In this document: positions 51,824 to 60,210 of the stretch, in pieces
How the letters are laid out: each line of letters begins with the position of its first letter
How positions within the stretch are numbered: position 1 is the first letter of the stretch
Assembly: GCF_006337065.1 (NCBI RefSeq)
Contig: NZ_CP040872.1
Coordinates: 62,001-126,000, forward strand
Reading direction: 5' to 3'
Origin: Agromyces laixinhei
GTDB lineage: Bacteria; Actinomycetota; Actinomycetes; Actinomycetales; Microbacteriaceae
DNA length: 64,000 nucleotides
Notes under the pieces: model-generated
What the model was told of the DNA's origin: nothing
The model's input: the letters and a program-made list of their open reading frames with translations, nothing else
The model's database searches: none
Translations under genes and position numbers: made by a program

Positions 51824-53056
51824 ATGAGCGACCCAGTCGTCGGCACGGCGCGCCTCAAGCGCCAGAACACCGCCAACGTGCTCGGCGAACTGCGCGCCCG
51901 GCCGGAACCGGTGCGCATCGTCGAGATCGCCGAGCGCACCGGGCTCACGCGGTCGACCGTCGCGACCATCATCGACGAGCTCGACGCCGACGGGTGGGTG
52001 CGACGTCACGACCCGGCAGAATCGCTCGGCCGCCCCGCCGCCCGCTTCACGATCGCGCCGTCGCGGTTCCACGTCGTCGGCGTCGACATCGGCCTGCATC
52101 GCGTCGTCAGCGAGGTCGCGGATGCCTCTGGCGACGTCATCGCCGCCGCGACCGTGCAGCACGAGCTGCACGACGGTCGCGAGTTGTTGCGGCTCGCCGC
52201 CACGACGATCGATCGCGCACTCGGCGACGCGGCGCTCACGCGGAAGGATGCGGCGGCCGTGTCGGTCGCGAGCGTCGGCATGGTCGACCATGCCTCCGGC
52301 CGAGTCCGCGTCATCCGCGGCCTCGACGCGTGGACCGAACTCGATCTGGCCGACGAACTCGGGCGAGGTTTCACGGGCGCGGTCGAACTCGACAACGACG
52401 CGAACCTCGCCGCACTCGCGGTGTCGCAGCTCGACGACTGCCCGCCCTCCTTCCTCACCGTGCAGTGGGGCGCACGTCTCGGTGCCGGGCTCGTGCTGGA
52501 GCGACGCGTCTACCGCGGACCGCTCGGCGCCGCCGGGGAGATCGGGGCCCTGAAGGTCGTCGACCCGTGGAGCGGCGATGCCGCCACCCTCGAGGCCGTC
52601 GTCGGCGCCGAGCGCATCGACGAGGTCGCCCGGCTCATGGCCGCCCGCGACCCGTACACGCGGCTCGCATCGGCGCTCGGCCCCGAAGCAGCCACTGCAC
52701 AGGTCTTCGAGCGAGCCAATGACGGCGAGCGCGCCGCGACCGAGATCGTCGACCTGCTCGCCGAGGTCGCGGCGAACGCCCTCGCGCCGATCCTGCTCGT
52801 GCTCGACCTGCACCGCGTCTACATCACCGGCGGCATCGCCCGCGGCGGCGACGTGCTCACCGCTGCGCTCGAGCGACGGCTTGCAGCAGGCGGAGCGTCA
52901 CCGGTGGAGGTGCGGGTCTCTCCGTTCGCCGAGAACACCGTGGTCCGCGGCGCGGTCGCTGCCGCGCTGCGCACGGCGTGGGGCACCGCACTCGACGGCG
53001 GTCTCGGCAGTGGCGACCGGATCAGGATGGAACCGGGCGCACGTCCCGGAAACTGA
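51824..53056 (+). CDS. ROK-family transcription regulator
   Basis: 410 aa. N-terminal winged helix at about 15-70 (VRIVEIAERTGLTRSTVATI, IDELDADGWVRRHDPA) followed by the sugar-kinase-like ROK domain (FHVVGVDIGLHRVVSEVADA, TGAVELDNDANLAALAVSQL, GAAGEIGALKVVDPW). The usual CxCGxxGCxE zinc motif after the GEIG segment is absent, and the kinase GxGxxxG-type residues are altered, so it is a regulator rather than a kinase. Probably senses GlcNAc or another product of the GH89 enzyme. GGAACGGAGACC precedes ATG 51824. Confidence 0.9.
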   Translation: MSDPVVGTARLKRQNTANVLGELRARPEPVRIVEIAERTGLTRSTVATIIDELDADGWVRRHDPAESLGRPAARFTIAPSRFHVVGVDIGLHRVVSEVADASGDVIAAATVQHELHDGRELLRLAATTIDRALGDAALTRKDAAAVSVASVGMVDHASGRVRVIRGLDAWTELDLADELGRGFTGAVELDNDANLAALAVSQLDDCPPSFLTVQWGARLGAGLVLERRVYRGPLGAAGEIGALKVVDPWSGDAATLEAVVGAERIDEVARLMAARDPYTRLASALGPEAATAQVFERANDGERAATEIVDLLAEVAANALAPILLVLDLHRVYITGGIARGGDVLTAALERRLAAGGASPVEVRVSPFAENTVVRGAVAAALRTAWGTALDGGLGSGDRIRMEPGARPGN

Positions 53057-53080
53057 CGTACCGGTCGCTATCCTCGGGGC

Positions 53081-53563
53081 ATGGGCAGGATTGCTCGCAG
53101 CCTCGCCGTGATCGTCGGGGCGGTGATCGCGCTCAGCGGATGCGGGCTTGCCATACCCGCAGACCCTCACGGCACGCTCGATCAGGTGCGCGACGGAAGT
53201 CTGCGTGTCGGCGTCTCCGCCAACCCGCCCTGGACCGACACGCACGACGACCGAGAGCCCTCGGGCATCGAGCCCCGCCTCGTGCAACGGTTCGCCGACG
53301 AGCTGAACGCAGAAGTCGAATGGACCGAGGGCGGCGAGTCGACGCTCGTGTCCGCGCTTGAGCGCGGTGAACTCGACATCGTGATCGGCGGCATCCTCGA
53401 CGACACCCCGTGGGTCGATCAGGCCGCCATGACCCTGCCGTACACCGATTCGACCAGCGAACACGGCGACCGAGAGCGCCACGTCATGCTGACCAGAATG
53501 GGAGAGAACGCCTTCCTCGTCGAACTCGAGCGGTTCCTGCTCGGAAACGGCGGCGTGACGTGA
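53081..53563 (+). CDS. short lipoprotein with partial solute-binding (SBP_bac_3) domain
   Basis: 160 aa. Lipoprotein signal (VIVGAVIALSGCG; Cys at about 21). The mature part LDQVRDGSLRVGVSANPPWT, then EPRLVQRFADELNAEVEWTE, LVSALERGELDIVIGGILDD is the first lobe of an amino-acid-type binding protein; the second lobe is missing and the chain ends about 40 residues after the GGILDD strand. Its stop overlaps the CDF start (GTGA). A whole periplasmic binding protein would be ~250 aa, so this is a naturally short or truncated version that may modulate the transporter. ATG lies 6 nt after TATCCT. Confidence 0.75.
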   Translation: MGRIARSLAVIVGAVIALSGCGLAIPADPHGTLDQVRDGSLRVGVSANPPWTDTHDDREPSGIEPRLVQRFADELNAEVEWTEGGESTLVSALERGELDIVIGGILDDTPWVDQAAMTLPYTDSTSEHGDRERHVMLTRMGENAFLVELERFLLGNGGVT

Positions 53564-54558
53564 CCGCGCGATTCGGCCGAACCGAGCTTCCCGATCGACA
53601 GGCACGCAGCCTGAAGCGAGCCGAGCGCTTCGAATGGCTCACGCTCGGATACCTGGCGATCAGCATCGTGCTCGTGTATTTCGTGATCGGCAGCTCTCAG
53701 GCCATGAAGGCGGCCTGGATCGAGGATCTCCTCTCGCTCGCCCCGCCGATCGCGTTCCTGGTGGCGATCCGGATCGTCAATCGGCGACCGACCGACAGGT
53801 ATCCCTACGGTTTCCATCGCTCGATCGGTGTCGCACACCTCGTCGCCGGCGTCGCGCTCTTCGCCATGGGCACGTTCCTGATCGTCGACTCCGCCATCGG
53901 CCTGTTCAGGCTGGAGCATCCGCCTATCGGTTCGGTCCAGATCTTCGGTCAGACGATCTGGCTGGGCTGGCTCATGATGGCGGTCATGGCCCTGACGATC
54001 CCGCTGCCCATCTACTTCGGCCGGGTGAAGATGTCGCTTGCGAAGGAGCTGCACGACAAGGTGCTCTACGCCGACGCCGACATGAACAAGGCCGACTGGA
54101 CGACCGCGGTCGGCACGATCGTCGGCGTCGCGGGCATCGGCATCGGCTGGTGGTGGGCGGATGCCGCGGCCGCGCTCTTCATCGCCGCCGGCATCCTCCG
54201 CGACGGCGTGAGGAACATGCGCTCCGCGATCACCGACCTGATGGACACCAGGGCGACGACCTTCGACGGCGACCGGCCCCACCCGGTGACGGCCGAGATC
54301 GATACCTACCTGCGTGCGCTGCCATGGGCGGCCGAGGTGGGGTCGCGGGTTCGAGACGAAGGCCATGTCTTCCACGTCGAGTCGTTCATCGTGCCGCGGC
54401 ACGGTCGCACGCCGTCGTTGCGGAAGCTGCGGGAGGCACGCGACGGATGCATCGAGCTCGACTGGAAGGTGCAGGACATCGTGCTCGTGCTCGTCGATGA
54501 GCTCCCAGAGGAAGTGGGCGGGCCAGTCGGCGACCGGCAATCGGAACGGAACCGCTGA
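53560..54558 (+). CDS. cation diffusion facilitator (CDF) transporter
   Basis: 332 aa. Helices at about 25-45, 50-70, 90-115, 125-150, 175-195; cytosolic C-terminal domain after 215. Metal-site candidates: WIEDLLSLAPP in TM2 (Glu-Asp) and ADMNKADWTTAVG in TM5 (D-x4-D). RYPYGFHRSIGVAHLVAGVA follows TM2 as in CDF proteins. Both metal sites lack the HxxxD of zinc exporters, so substrate is open. Coupled to the preceding binding-protein-like gene by a 4-nt overlap; this pairing is unusual for CDF transporters. Confidence 0.88.
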   Translation: MTARFGRTELPDRQARSLKRAERFEWLTLGYLAISIVLVYFVIGSSQAMKAAWIEDLLSLAPPIAFLVAIRIVNRRPTDRYPYGFHRSIGVAHLVAGVALFAMGTFLIVDSAIGLFRLEHPPIGSVQIFGQTIWLGWLMMAVMALTIPLPIYFGRVKMSLAKELHDKVLYADADMNKADWTTAVGTIVGVAGIGIGWWWADAAAALFIAAGILRDGVRNMRSAITDLMDTRATTFDGDRPHPVTAEIDTYLRALPWAAEVGSRVRDEGHVFHVESFIVPRHGRTPSLRKLREARDGCIELDWKVQDIVLVLVDELPEEVGGPVGDRQSERNR

Positions 54559-54634
54559 GACGTCAAGCGCGCTCCGGCCGTGCCGATCGCGCGCGCCACG
54601 CACTGAGCCCGGCGAGGGCGAGCAGGGCGAGCGA

Positions 54635-55588
54635 TCACTCGGGCTCGCCGCTCAGGAGGCCCCGCAACCAGTCGCGGGCCTCGATGAAGATGCCGTCGTC
54701 GTACTTCGAGTGGTAGTCGACCGCCTGCTCGTCGGCCCGCGGGTACGACCCGAGGAAGATGACCTTCGGGCTCGTGCGACGCAGGCCGAGCAGCGCGTCG
54801 GCGACCCGCTCGTCGGAGATGTGACCGTCGACGTCGACGACGAAACGGTAGCGGCCGAGGGCGTCGCCGATCGGACGCGACTGGATGAGCGAGAGATTCA
54901 CCCCTCGGGTCGAGAACTGCTCGAGCATCGCGAGCAGCGCACCCGGCTCGTCGTCGGGCAACTCGACGATGAGGCTCGTCTTGTCGGCGCCCGTGGGCGC
55001 CGACAGTGCCCGCGATCGGCTGACGAGCACGAAACGGGTGACGGCGTTGGCGTTGTCGCCGATGTCGCGCGCGAGCACGTCGACGTCGAGGTGGTCGGTG
55101 ATGCCGGGAGGCGCAACGGCCGCATCGGCCTGACTGCCTTCGAAGAGGGATGCCGCGGCCGACACGTTGCTCGTCGCGGGAATGTGCCCGTGCTCGGGGA
55201 GCTCCCGCTCGAGCCAGCCGCGCGACTGCGCGTAGGCGACGGGGTGGGCGTTGACCACCCGCACGTCGGCGAGCGCCGTGCCGGGCCGGGCCACGAGCAC
55301 GAAGTTCACCGGCACGAGGTACTCGCCGAGGATGCGGAGGCCCGGCACGGTGGCGAGCGCGTCTTGCGTGGCCGAGACGCCGCCGTCGATCGAGTTCTCG
55401 ATCGCGATCATCGCGGCGATCGAGCGGCCGTTCGTGACATCCGCCAGCGCTTCGCCGACGTTGTTGACTGCGCGCCAGTGCGCTCCGGATGCCGCGGCGA
55501 CCTGCTTGAGCGCCGCCTCGGTGAAGGTGCCCGCCGGCCCCAGGTAGGAGTAGGTCTCCTCGGGCGGTGTGGGCGCGGCATCCGTCAT
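54635..55588 (-). CDS. pheA: prephenate dehydratase
   Basis: 317 aa monofunctional enzyme of phenylalanine synthesis. YLGPAGTFTEAALKQVA at the start, IAAMIAIENSIDGGVSATQD near 55, catalytic-site HIPATSNVSAAASLFEGSQA, DNANAVTRFVLVSR with Thr-Arg-Phe, then an ACT regulatory domain at about 205-285 (TSLIVELPDDEPGALLAMLE, NLSLIQSRPIGDALGRYRFV) that binds Phe. ATG 55588 lies 7 nt after TAGGCT (leaderless). Divergent from the DUF445 gene across repeat copy 2. Confidence 0.95.
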   Translation of the reverse strand: MTDAAPTPPEETYSYLGPAGTFTEAALKQVAAASGAHWRAVNNVGEALADVTNGRSIAAMIAIENSIDGGVSATQDALATVPGLRILGEYLVPVNFVLVARPGTALADVRVVNAHPVAYAQSRGWLERELPEHGHIPATSNVSAAASLFEGSQADAAVAPPGITDHLDVDVLARDIGDNANAVTRFVLVSRSRALSAPTGADKTSLIVELPDDEPGALLAMLEQFSTRGVNLSLIQSRPIGDALGRYRFVVDVDGHISDERVADALLGLRRTSPKVIFLGSYPRADEQAVDYHSKYDDGIFIEARDWLRGLLSGEPE

Positions 55589-55634
55589 GCATGCCAGCCT
55601 ATCCACCGCCCCGCCTCCCCTTCTCACCCAACTT

Positions 55635-55719
55635 TTCTCAGGAGTTTTCTGGCCGAACATCACGTTCTGCGGCGTGTTCTCCTGAGAAAGGGGCGGATAT
55701 CGGGTGAACCTCCTGAAAA
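55635..55719 (+). repeat. triple TTCTCAGGAG repeat element, copy 2
   Basis: TTCTCAGGAG at 55635-55644, CTCCTGAGAA at 55679-55688, and a one-mismatch CTCCTGAAAA at 55710-55719; gaps 34 and 21 nt, exactly as in copies 1 and 3. It lies between divergent pheA and the DUF445 gene, ending 29 bp before the latter's ATG. Confidence 0.88.
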
Positions 55720-55748
55720 CGGGATATGGGGATGGGACGGGGCGCGAG

Positions 55749-57038
55749 ATGAGTGCGGTCGACACGGCTGATCGGCCGGCGCGCAGTGTGCCCACCGACG
55801 CCGAGCGGCTCGCGGCGCTGCGCCGCATGAAGCGCGTCGCGACGGGACTGCTCGTCGCAGCGGCGGTCGTCTTCGCCGTGTCGTTCGCCCTGCAGGACGA
55901 GGTGCCGTGGCTCGGCTACGTGCGCGCGGCCGCCGAGGGCGCGATGGTCGGCGCGATCGCGGACTGGTTCGCGGTGACGGCGCTGTTCCGGCATCCGCTC
56001 GGCATCCCCATTCCGCATACGGCGATCATCCCGAGGCGCAAGAACGAGATCGGCGCGACGCTCGGCGCCTTCGTCGAGCACGAGTTCCTCTCCGACGACG
56101 TCGTGCTCGGCAAGCTCCGCTCGATCGGCATCGCCCGCCGGCTCGGTGGCTGGCTCAGGGCGCCGGCCAATGCCGAGCGGGTGACGGCCGAGGCATCCGT
56201 CGCCGTTCGCGGCGTGCTGACGCTGCTCGGCGACGACGATGTCGAAGACGTGATCGAACGGCTCGCCCGCCGGCACCTGTTCGAGCCGGAGTGGGGCCCC
56301 GCGATCGGCCGCGTCGGCGCCCGACTCGTCGCCGCCGACCAGCAGCGCGCCGCCGTCGATGTCGTGCTCGAGAAGGCCGAGGCGTGGCTCGAGGCGCATC
56401 CCGAGGCCTTCGGCAGCATGGTCTCCGACCGCCTCCCCCGCTGGCTGCCCGGTTTCGTCGACCGGCTCGTCGACGATCGTGCGGCCCGCGAGGTGCTCGC
56501 GTTCATCCGGGCCGTGCGCGCCGATCAGGGGCATCCGCTACGCCTCGCGATCGATCGGTACCTCGCCGAGCTCGCCTGCGCCCTGCAGCACGACCCGGCG
56601 ATGATCGCGAGGGTCGAGAAGCTCAAGGACGAGCTGCTCGAGAGCCCGCGCGTGCGCGAGTTCGCGGGCGAGGCGTGGGCCTCGGTGAAGACGACGCTCG
56701 AGGAGTCGCTCGCCGACCCGTCGAGCGAACTGCGGGCCGGGCTGACGTCTGCGGTCATCGAGGTGGGGGCGCGGCTCGTCGCCGACGAGGGGCTCGCCGC
56801 GAAGGTCGACGCCTGGCTGACGGATGCCGCTGCCTACGTCGTGCGCAACTACCGGCACGAGATCGCGGGGGTGATCACCGAGACGGTCGAGCGCTGGGAT
56901 CCGCGGGAGACGACCGAGAAGCTCGAACTGCAGGTGGGGCGCGACTTGCAGTTCATCCGCATCAACGGCACGGTCGTCGGCGCGCTCGCGGGTCTCGCGA
57001 TCTTCGGGGTCGCGACCGCCGTGCACGCCCTCGTCTGA
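55749..57038 (+). CDS. DUF445-family membrane protein (YjiN-like)
   Basis: 429 aa. N-terminal helix VATGLLVAAAVVFAVSFALQ, then the family hallmark VRAAAEGAMVGAIADWFAVT followed by ALFRHPLGIPIPHTAIIPRR, a long helical middle, and a final helix (VGALAGLAIFGVATAVHALV). Function of the family is unknown. ATG 55749. The upstream repeat element lies in its probable leader or promoter; another copy follows the gene. Confidence 0.9.
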   Translation: MSAVDTADRPARSVPTDAERLAALRRMKRVATGLLVAAAVVFAVSFALQDEVPWLGYVRAAAEGAMVGAIADWFAVTALFRHPLGIPIPHTAIIPRRKNEIGATLGAFVEHEFLSDDVVLGKLRSIGIARRLGGWLRAPANAERVTAEASVAVRGVLTLLGDDDVEDVIERLARRHLFEPEWGPAIGRVGARLVAADQQRAAVDVVLEKAEAWLEAHPEAFGSMVSDRLPRWLPGFVDRLVDDRAAREVLAFIRAVRADQGHPLRLAIDRYLAELACALQHDPAMIARVEKLKDELLESPRVREFAGEAWASVKTTLEESLADPSSELRAGLTSAVIEVGARLVADEGLAAKVDAWLTDAAAYVVRNYRHEIAGVITETVERWDPRETTEKLELQVGRDLQFIRINGTVVGALAGLAIFGVATAVHALV

Positions 57039-57092
57039 CCCGCAGCCCTCGGCTCCGCAACCCGCAGCCCGCAGCCCGCGCCGCGATTCCTG

Positions 57093-57177
57093 TTCTCAGG
57101 AACTTTTCCCGCCCGCACGTCTCCTGCACCGATTTTCTCCTGAGAAGGGCATCAGATCGGGAGTCACATCCTGAGAA
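57093..57177 (+). repeat. triple TTCTCAGGAG repeat element, copy 3
   Basis: TTCTCAGGAA at 57093-57102, CTCCTGAGAA at 57137-57146 and ATCCTGAGAA at 57168-57177; gaps again 34 and 21 nt. Ends 21 bp before the pgm start codon. Confidence 0.88.
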
Positions 57178-57198
57178 AAGTCTTGAGAGACTGGGTGC

Positions 57199-58836
57199 AT
57201 GCACGAGCGCGCAGGAACCCCGGCGACCGAATCCGACCTCATCGACGTGGAGGCCCTCGTCAGGGCGTACTACGAGCAGCATCCGGATGCCGCGGTGCCC
57301 GAGCAGCGCGTCGCGTTCGGCACCTCGGGCCACCGGGGGTCGTCGCTCACCTCGAGCTTCAACGAGGACCACATCCTCGCCATCACGCAGGCGATCGTCG
57401 AGTACCGCACGGCGCAGGGCGTCACGGGGCCGCTCTTCATCGGCGCCGACACGCACGCGCTCTCGGCCCCGGCGCAGACGACGGCACTCGACGTGCTCGT
57501 CGGCAACCAGGTGCGCGTGCTCGTCGACGAGTTCGACGACTACGTGCCGACGCCGGCGCTCAGCCACGCCATCCTGAAATGGAACAACGACCCCGCCACC
57601 CGCGCCGAAGGCGAGGCCGACGGCATCGTGATCACGCCATCGCACAACCCGCCGCACGACGGAGGGTTCAAGTACAACCCGCCGCACGGCGGCCCCGCCG
57701 ACTCCGACGCGACGAGCTGGATCGCGAATCGCGCCAACGAACTCATCGAGGGCGGCCTGCGGGGCGTCCGGCAGGCCGAGCCGAGCGCCGTCGAGACCTA
57801 CGACTTCCTCGGCAACTACGTCGACGACCTCGCGAACATCATCGACTTCGACGCCATCCGCCGCTCCGGCATCCGTATCGGCGCCGACCCGCTGGGCGGC
57901 GCATCCGTTCACTACTGGGCTGCGATCCGCGACCGCTACGAGCTCGACCTGACCGTCGTGAACGAACGCGTCGACCCCGCCTGGTCGTTCATGACGCTCG
58001 ACTGGGACGGCAAGATCCGCATGGATCCGTCGTCGCCGAGCGCGATGGCGTCGGTGCTCGAGCACGGCACCAGTTACGACATCCTCACCGGCAACGACGC
58101 CGACGCCGACCGCCACGGCATCGTAACCCCCGACGGGGGTCTCATGAACCCCAACCACTACCTCGCGGTCGCGATCGAGTACCTGTTCGCGCACCGCCCG
58201 GAATGGCGAGCGGATGCCGCGATCGGCAAGACCCTCGTCTCGAGCTCGATGATCGACCGGGTCGCCGACGCGCTCGGCAGGCGACTCTGGGAGGTGCCGG
58301 TCGGGTTCAAGTGGTTCGTGCCCGGTCTCATCGACGGCTCGGTCGCCTTCGGCGGCGAAGAGAGCGCCGGCGCCTCATTCCTGCGCTTCGACGGCACCGT
58401 GTGGACGACCGACAAGGACGGCATCCTGCTGTGCCTGCTCGCGTCCGAGATCCGCGCGGTCACCGGGCGATCGCCCTCGGAACTCTATGCCGACCTCGTC
58501 GCTCGGTTCGGCGATCCGGCCTATGAGCGAACGGATGCCGCGGCATCCGCTGCCCAGAAGGCCGCTCTCGGCAAGCTCGACGGCGACGCCATCTCGGCGA
58601 CCGAACTCGCCGGCCAGCCGATCACGGCGAAGCTCTCGCACGCGCCTGGCAACGGCGCGGCGATCGGCGGCGTGAAGGTCGAGACGGCGGGCGCCTGGTT
58701 CGCGGCGCGGCCGAGCGGCACCGAAGACGTCTACAAGATCTACGCCGAGTCGTTCACGGGGCCGGAACACCTGCGGCTCGTGCAGGCCGAGGCGAAGGCG
58801 ATCGTCGACTCGGCACTCGCGCAGCCCGCGGGCTGA
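57199..58836 (+). CDS. pgm: phosphoglucomutase (alpha-D-glucose-1-phosphate / glucose-6-phosphate)
   Basis: 545 aa, the length of the Pgm type of the alpha-phosphohexomutase family. [20 protein letters not shown] near residue 35, phosphoserine loop [20 protein letters not shown] near 145, Mg loop [19 protein letters not shown] near 300, sugar-binding [15 protein letters not shown] near 380, phosphate-binding [17 protein letters not shown] near the end. Links glycogen/trehalose precursors with glycolysis. ATG 57199 with GAGACT 6 nt upstream. Confidence 0.96.
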   Translation: MHERAGTPATESDLIDVEALVRAYYEQHPDAAVPEQRVAFGTSGHRGSSLTSSFNEDHILAITQAIVEYRTAQGVTGPLFIGADTHALSAPAQTTALDVLVGNQVRVLVDEFDDYVPTPALSHAILKWNNDPATRAEGEADGIVITPSHNPPHDGGFKYNPPHGGPADSDATSWIANRANELIEGGLRGVRQAEPSAVETYDFLGNYVDDLANIIDFDAIRRSGIRIGADPLGGASVHYWAAIRDRYELDLTVVNERVDPAWSFMTLDWDGKIRMDPSSPSAMASVLEHGTSYDILTGNDADADRHGIVTPDGGLMNPNHYLAVAIEYLFAHRPEWRADAAIGKTLVSSSMIDRVADALGRRLWEVPVGFKWFVPGLIDGSVAFGGEESAGASFLRFDGTVWTTDKDGILLCLLASEIRAVTGRSPSELYADLVARFGDPAYERTDAAASAAQKAALGKLDGDAISATELAGQPITAKLSHAPGNGAAIGGVKVETAGAWFAARPSGTEDVYKIYAESFTGPEHLRLVQAEAKAIVDSALAQPAG

Positions 58837-58845
58837 CGCCGACTC

Positions 58846-58863
58846 GGGGTCGGCCCCGACCCC
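58846..58863. terminator. bidirectional terminator between pgm and amidase genes
   Basis: GGGGTCGG-CC-CCGACCCC, near-perfect 18-bp palindrome, 10 bp after the pgm stop and 18 bp after the stop of the converging gene. Confidence 0.55.
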
Positions 58864-58899
58864 TACTTCAGGGAGAAGCATTACTTCAGGGAGAAGTAG
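58864..58899 (-). repeat. 18-bp tandem duplication of the gene 3' end
   Basis: tacttcagggagaagca (58864-58880) and tacttcagggagaagta (58882-58898) repeat the last codons (YFSLK) and stop of the amidase gene, one inside and one after the gene. Confidence 0.8.
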
Positions 58900-60069
58900 G
58901 TGACGCTGCCGCCGCCGGTGGCGACGGCCTCGTCGACGTTCCAGTAGTCGGCGTCTTTCGTGTGGCCGCCGACCCAGACGCTCGTTCCGGTCGCCGAATG
59001 CTCGACCCGTGTGACGATCGCGGTGTGGTCGCGGTCGCCCGAGCCGTCCCAGTCGAACTGCGCGATGTCGCCGACCTTCACGAGCCCGCGCTGCGAGTCG
59101 TCGAGCGGGGTCGCGAGGTCGGGGCGGCTCGACAGCCAGTCCCGCATCGCGGTCGAGCTCGCCCAGCTCGACGACATCGCACCGGTCGCGTGGTCGTAGT
59201 TCCAACCGGCGTCCATCGTCCAGCCGCGGGCGATGAGCGACTGGCTCGCGAAGTTCGCGCAGTCGACACCGCTCAAGACGGTGTACTCGGCCGTGTTGTA
59301 ACTGCTCCAGTGGGTGAGCACGTAGCCGAGCTGTGCGTCGATCGCGGGGTTCGAGGTGTACGTCAGCGTGAGTGACTTGGCTGCGGCCTGCGCGCCCTCG
59401 CCGCCCCTGCGCGGCGACGGAGGCCGTGGTGGCCGAATCGCCGTCAGCGGCGTCGACGTCGACGGGCGCGCCCGATGCATCCGTGAACGCCACCGCTACC
59501 TCGCCGAGCGCGGTGTCGGCGACGGCCGGCACCTGGAACGTCAGCTGCTCGGGGGTGGCGGCGACGATGGGGGCGGCGACGCCGCCGACCGCGACTGCGG
59601 CCACCTGGTCGAGCTGCTCGCCGGTCACGCTCACCTGGGTGCCGCCGGTGAAGGGAGCCGCAGCGGTCGAGAGCTCGCTCGTGACCGCCGGGCGCTTCGC
59701 GGCCGAGGCGGGCGCGATGATCACGTCGCGGGCGGCCGCCGCGATCGCCGAGGTACCGCCGGCAGCGCTGGCGGGAGCCTCGTTCTCGGCGGATGCCGCG
59801 GCCACGGCGCCGAACGCGCTGACACTCAGGATCGCGCCGGCGCAGCCGAGGGCCACGAACCGCCGGGGGGAACTGCTCGATTGCCGTCCCTTGCGCACCC
59901 GCTCGGCGCGGTGCCGCGCACGGCGCCGGGTCCGGCCCACGATCGCATCTGCGGGGGCCGCGGACGGGTCGACATGCGGGTCGATGCTCGATTCGGCGGG
60001 CGGTTCGATGTTCGATTCGGTGGACGGTTCGGCGGGCGTGGAGGCAGACGAGAAGAACGTGAGGGGCAC
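58881..60069 (-). CDS. secreted IPT/TIG + amidase-domain cell-wall hydrolase, apparent 1-nt frameshift
   Basis: GTG 60069 opens a frame with a long basic N-region, a signal helix (ALGCAGAILSVSAFGAVAAA, about 73-92) and an IPT/TIG fold at about 125-205 (STAAAPFTGGTQVSVTGEQL, VAAVAVGGVAAPIVAATPEQ). The C-terminal domain is in another frame: SLTLTYTSNPAIDAQLGYVL, GVDCANFASQSLIARGW, HTAIVTRVEHSATGTSVWVG, the putative amidase (Amidase_6-type) with Cys and His nucleophile/base. Removing one C from the CCCC run at 59404-59407 joins them into one ~395-aa protein. Without this, translation loses the catalytic domain. Likely acts on peptidoglycan. Confidence 0.75.
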
Positions 60070-60121
60070 AGGTGATTTCCGGGTGAATGAAGCGGTGGGG
60101 GGACATCACACCCCATCACGC

Positions 60122-60148
60122 GAGTTTGTGAGGAACCCTCGCAAACTC
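60122..60148. promoter_or_regulatory. 11-bp inverted repeat upstream of the amidase gene
   Basis: GAGTTTGTGAG-gaacc-CTCGCAAACTC, one mismatch, 53 bp upstream of the GTG start. Candidate operator or hairpin in the 5' leader; I see no match to a known riboswitch. Confidence 0.4.
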
Positions 60149-60210
60149 TGGGAGCGCCATGAGAGCGCCCATTCCGAGGCCACCGTGGCACCGCTCCGGG
60201 AGCTCGGCGC

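Noticed and set aside
60122..60148. c-di-AMP (ydaO) riboswitch before the cell-wall amidase gene
   Set aside because: Such riboswitches often precede cell-wall hydrolases in Actinobacteria, but only one short hairpin is present and the conserved core sequences are not seen.
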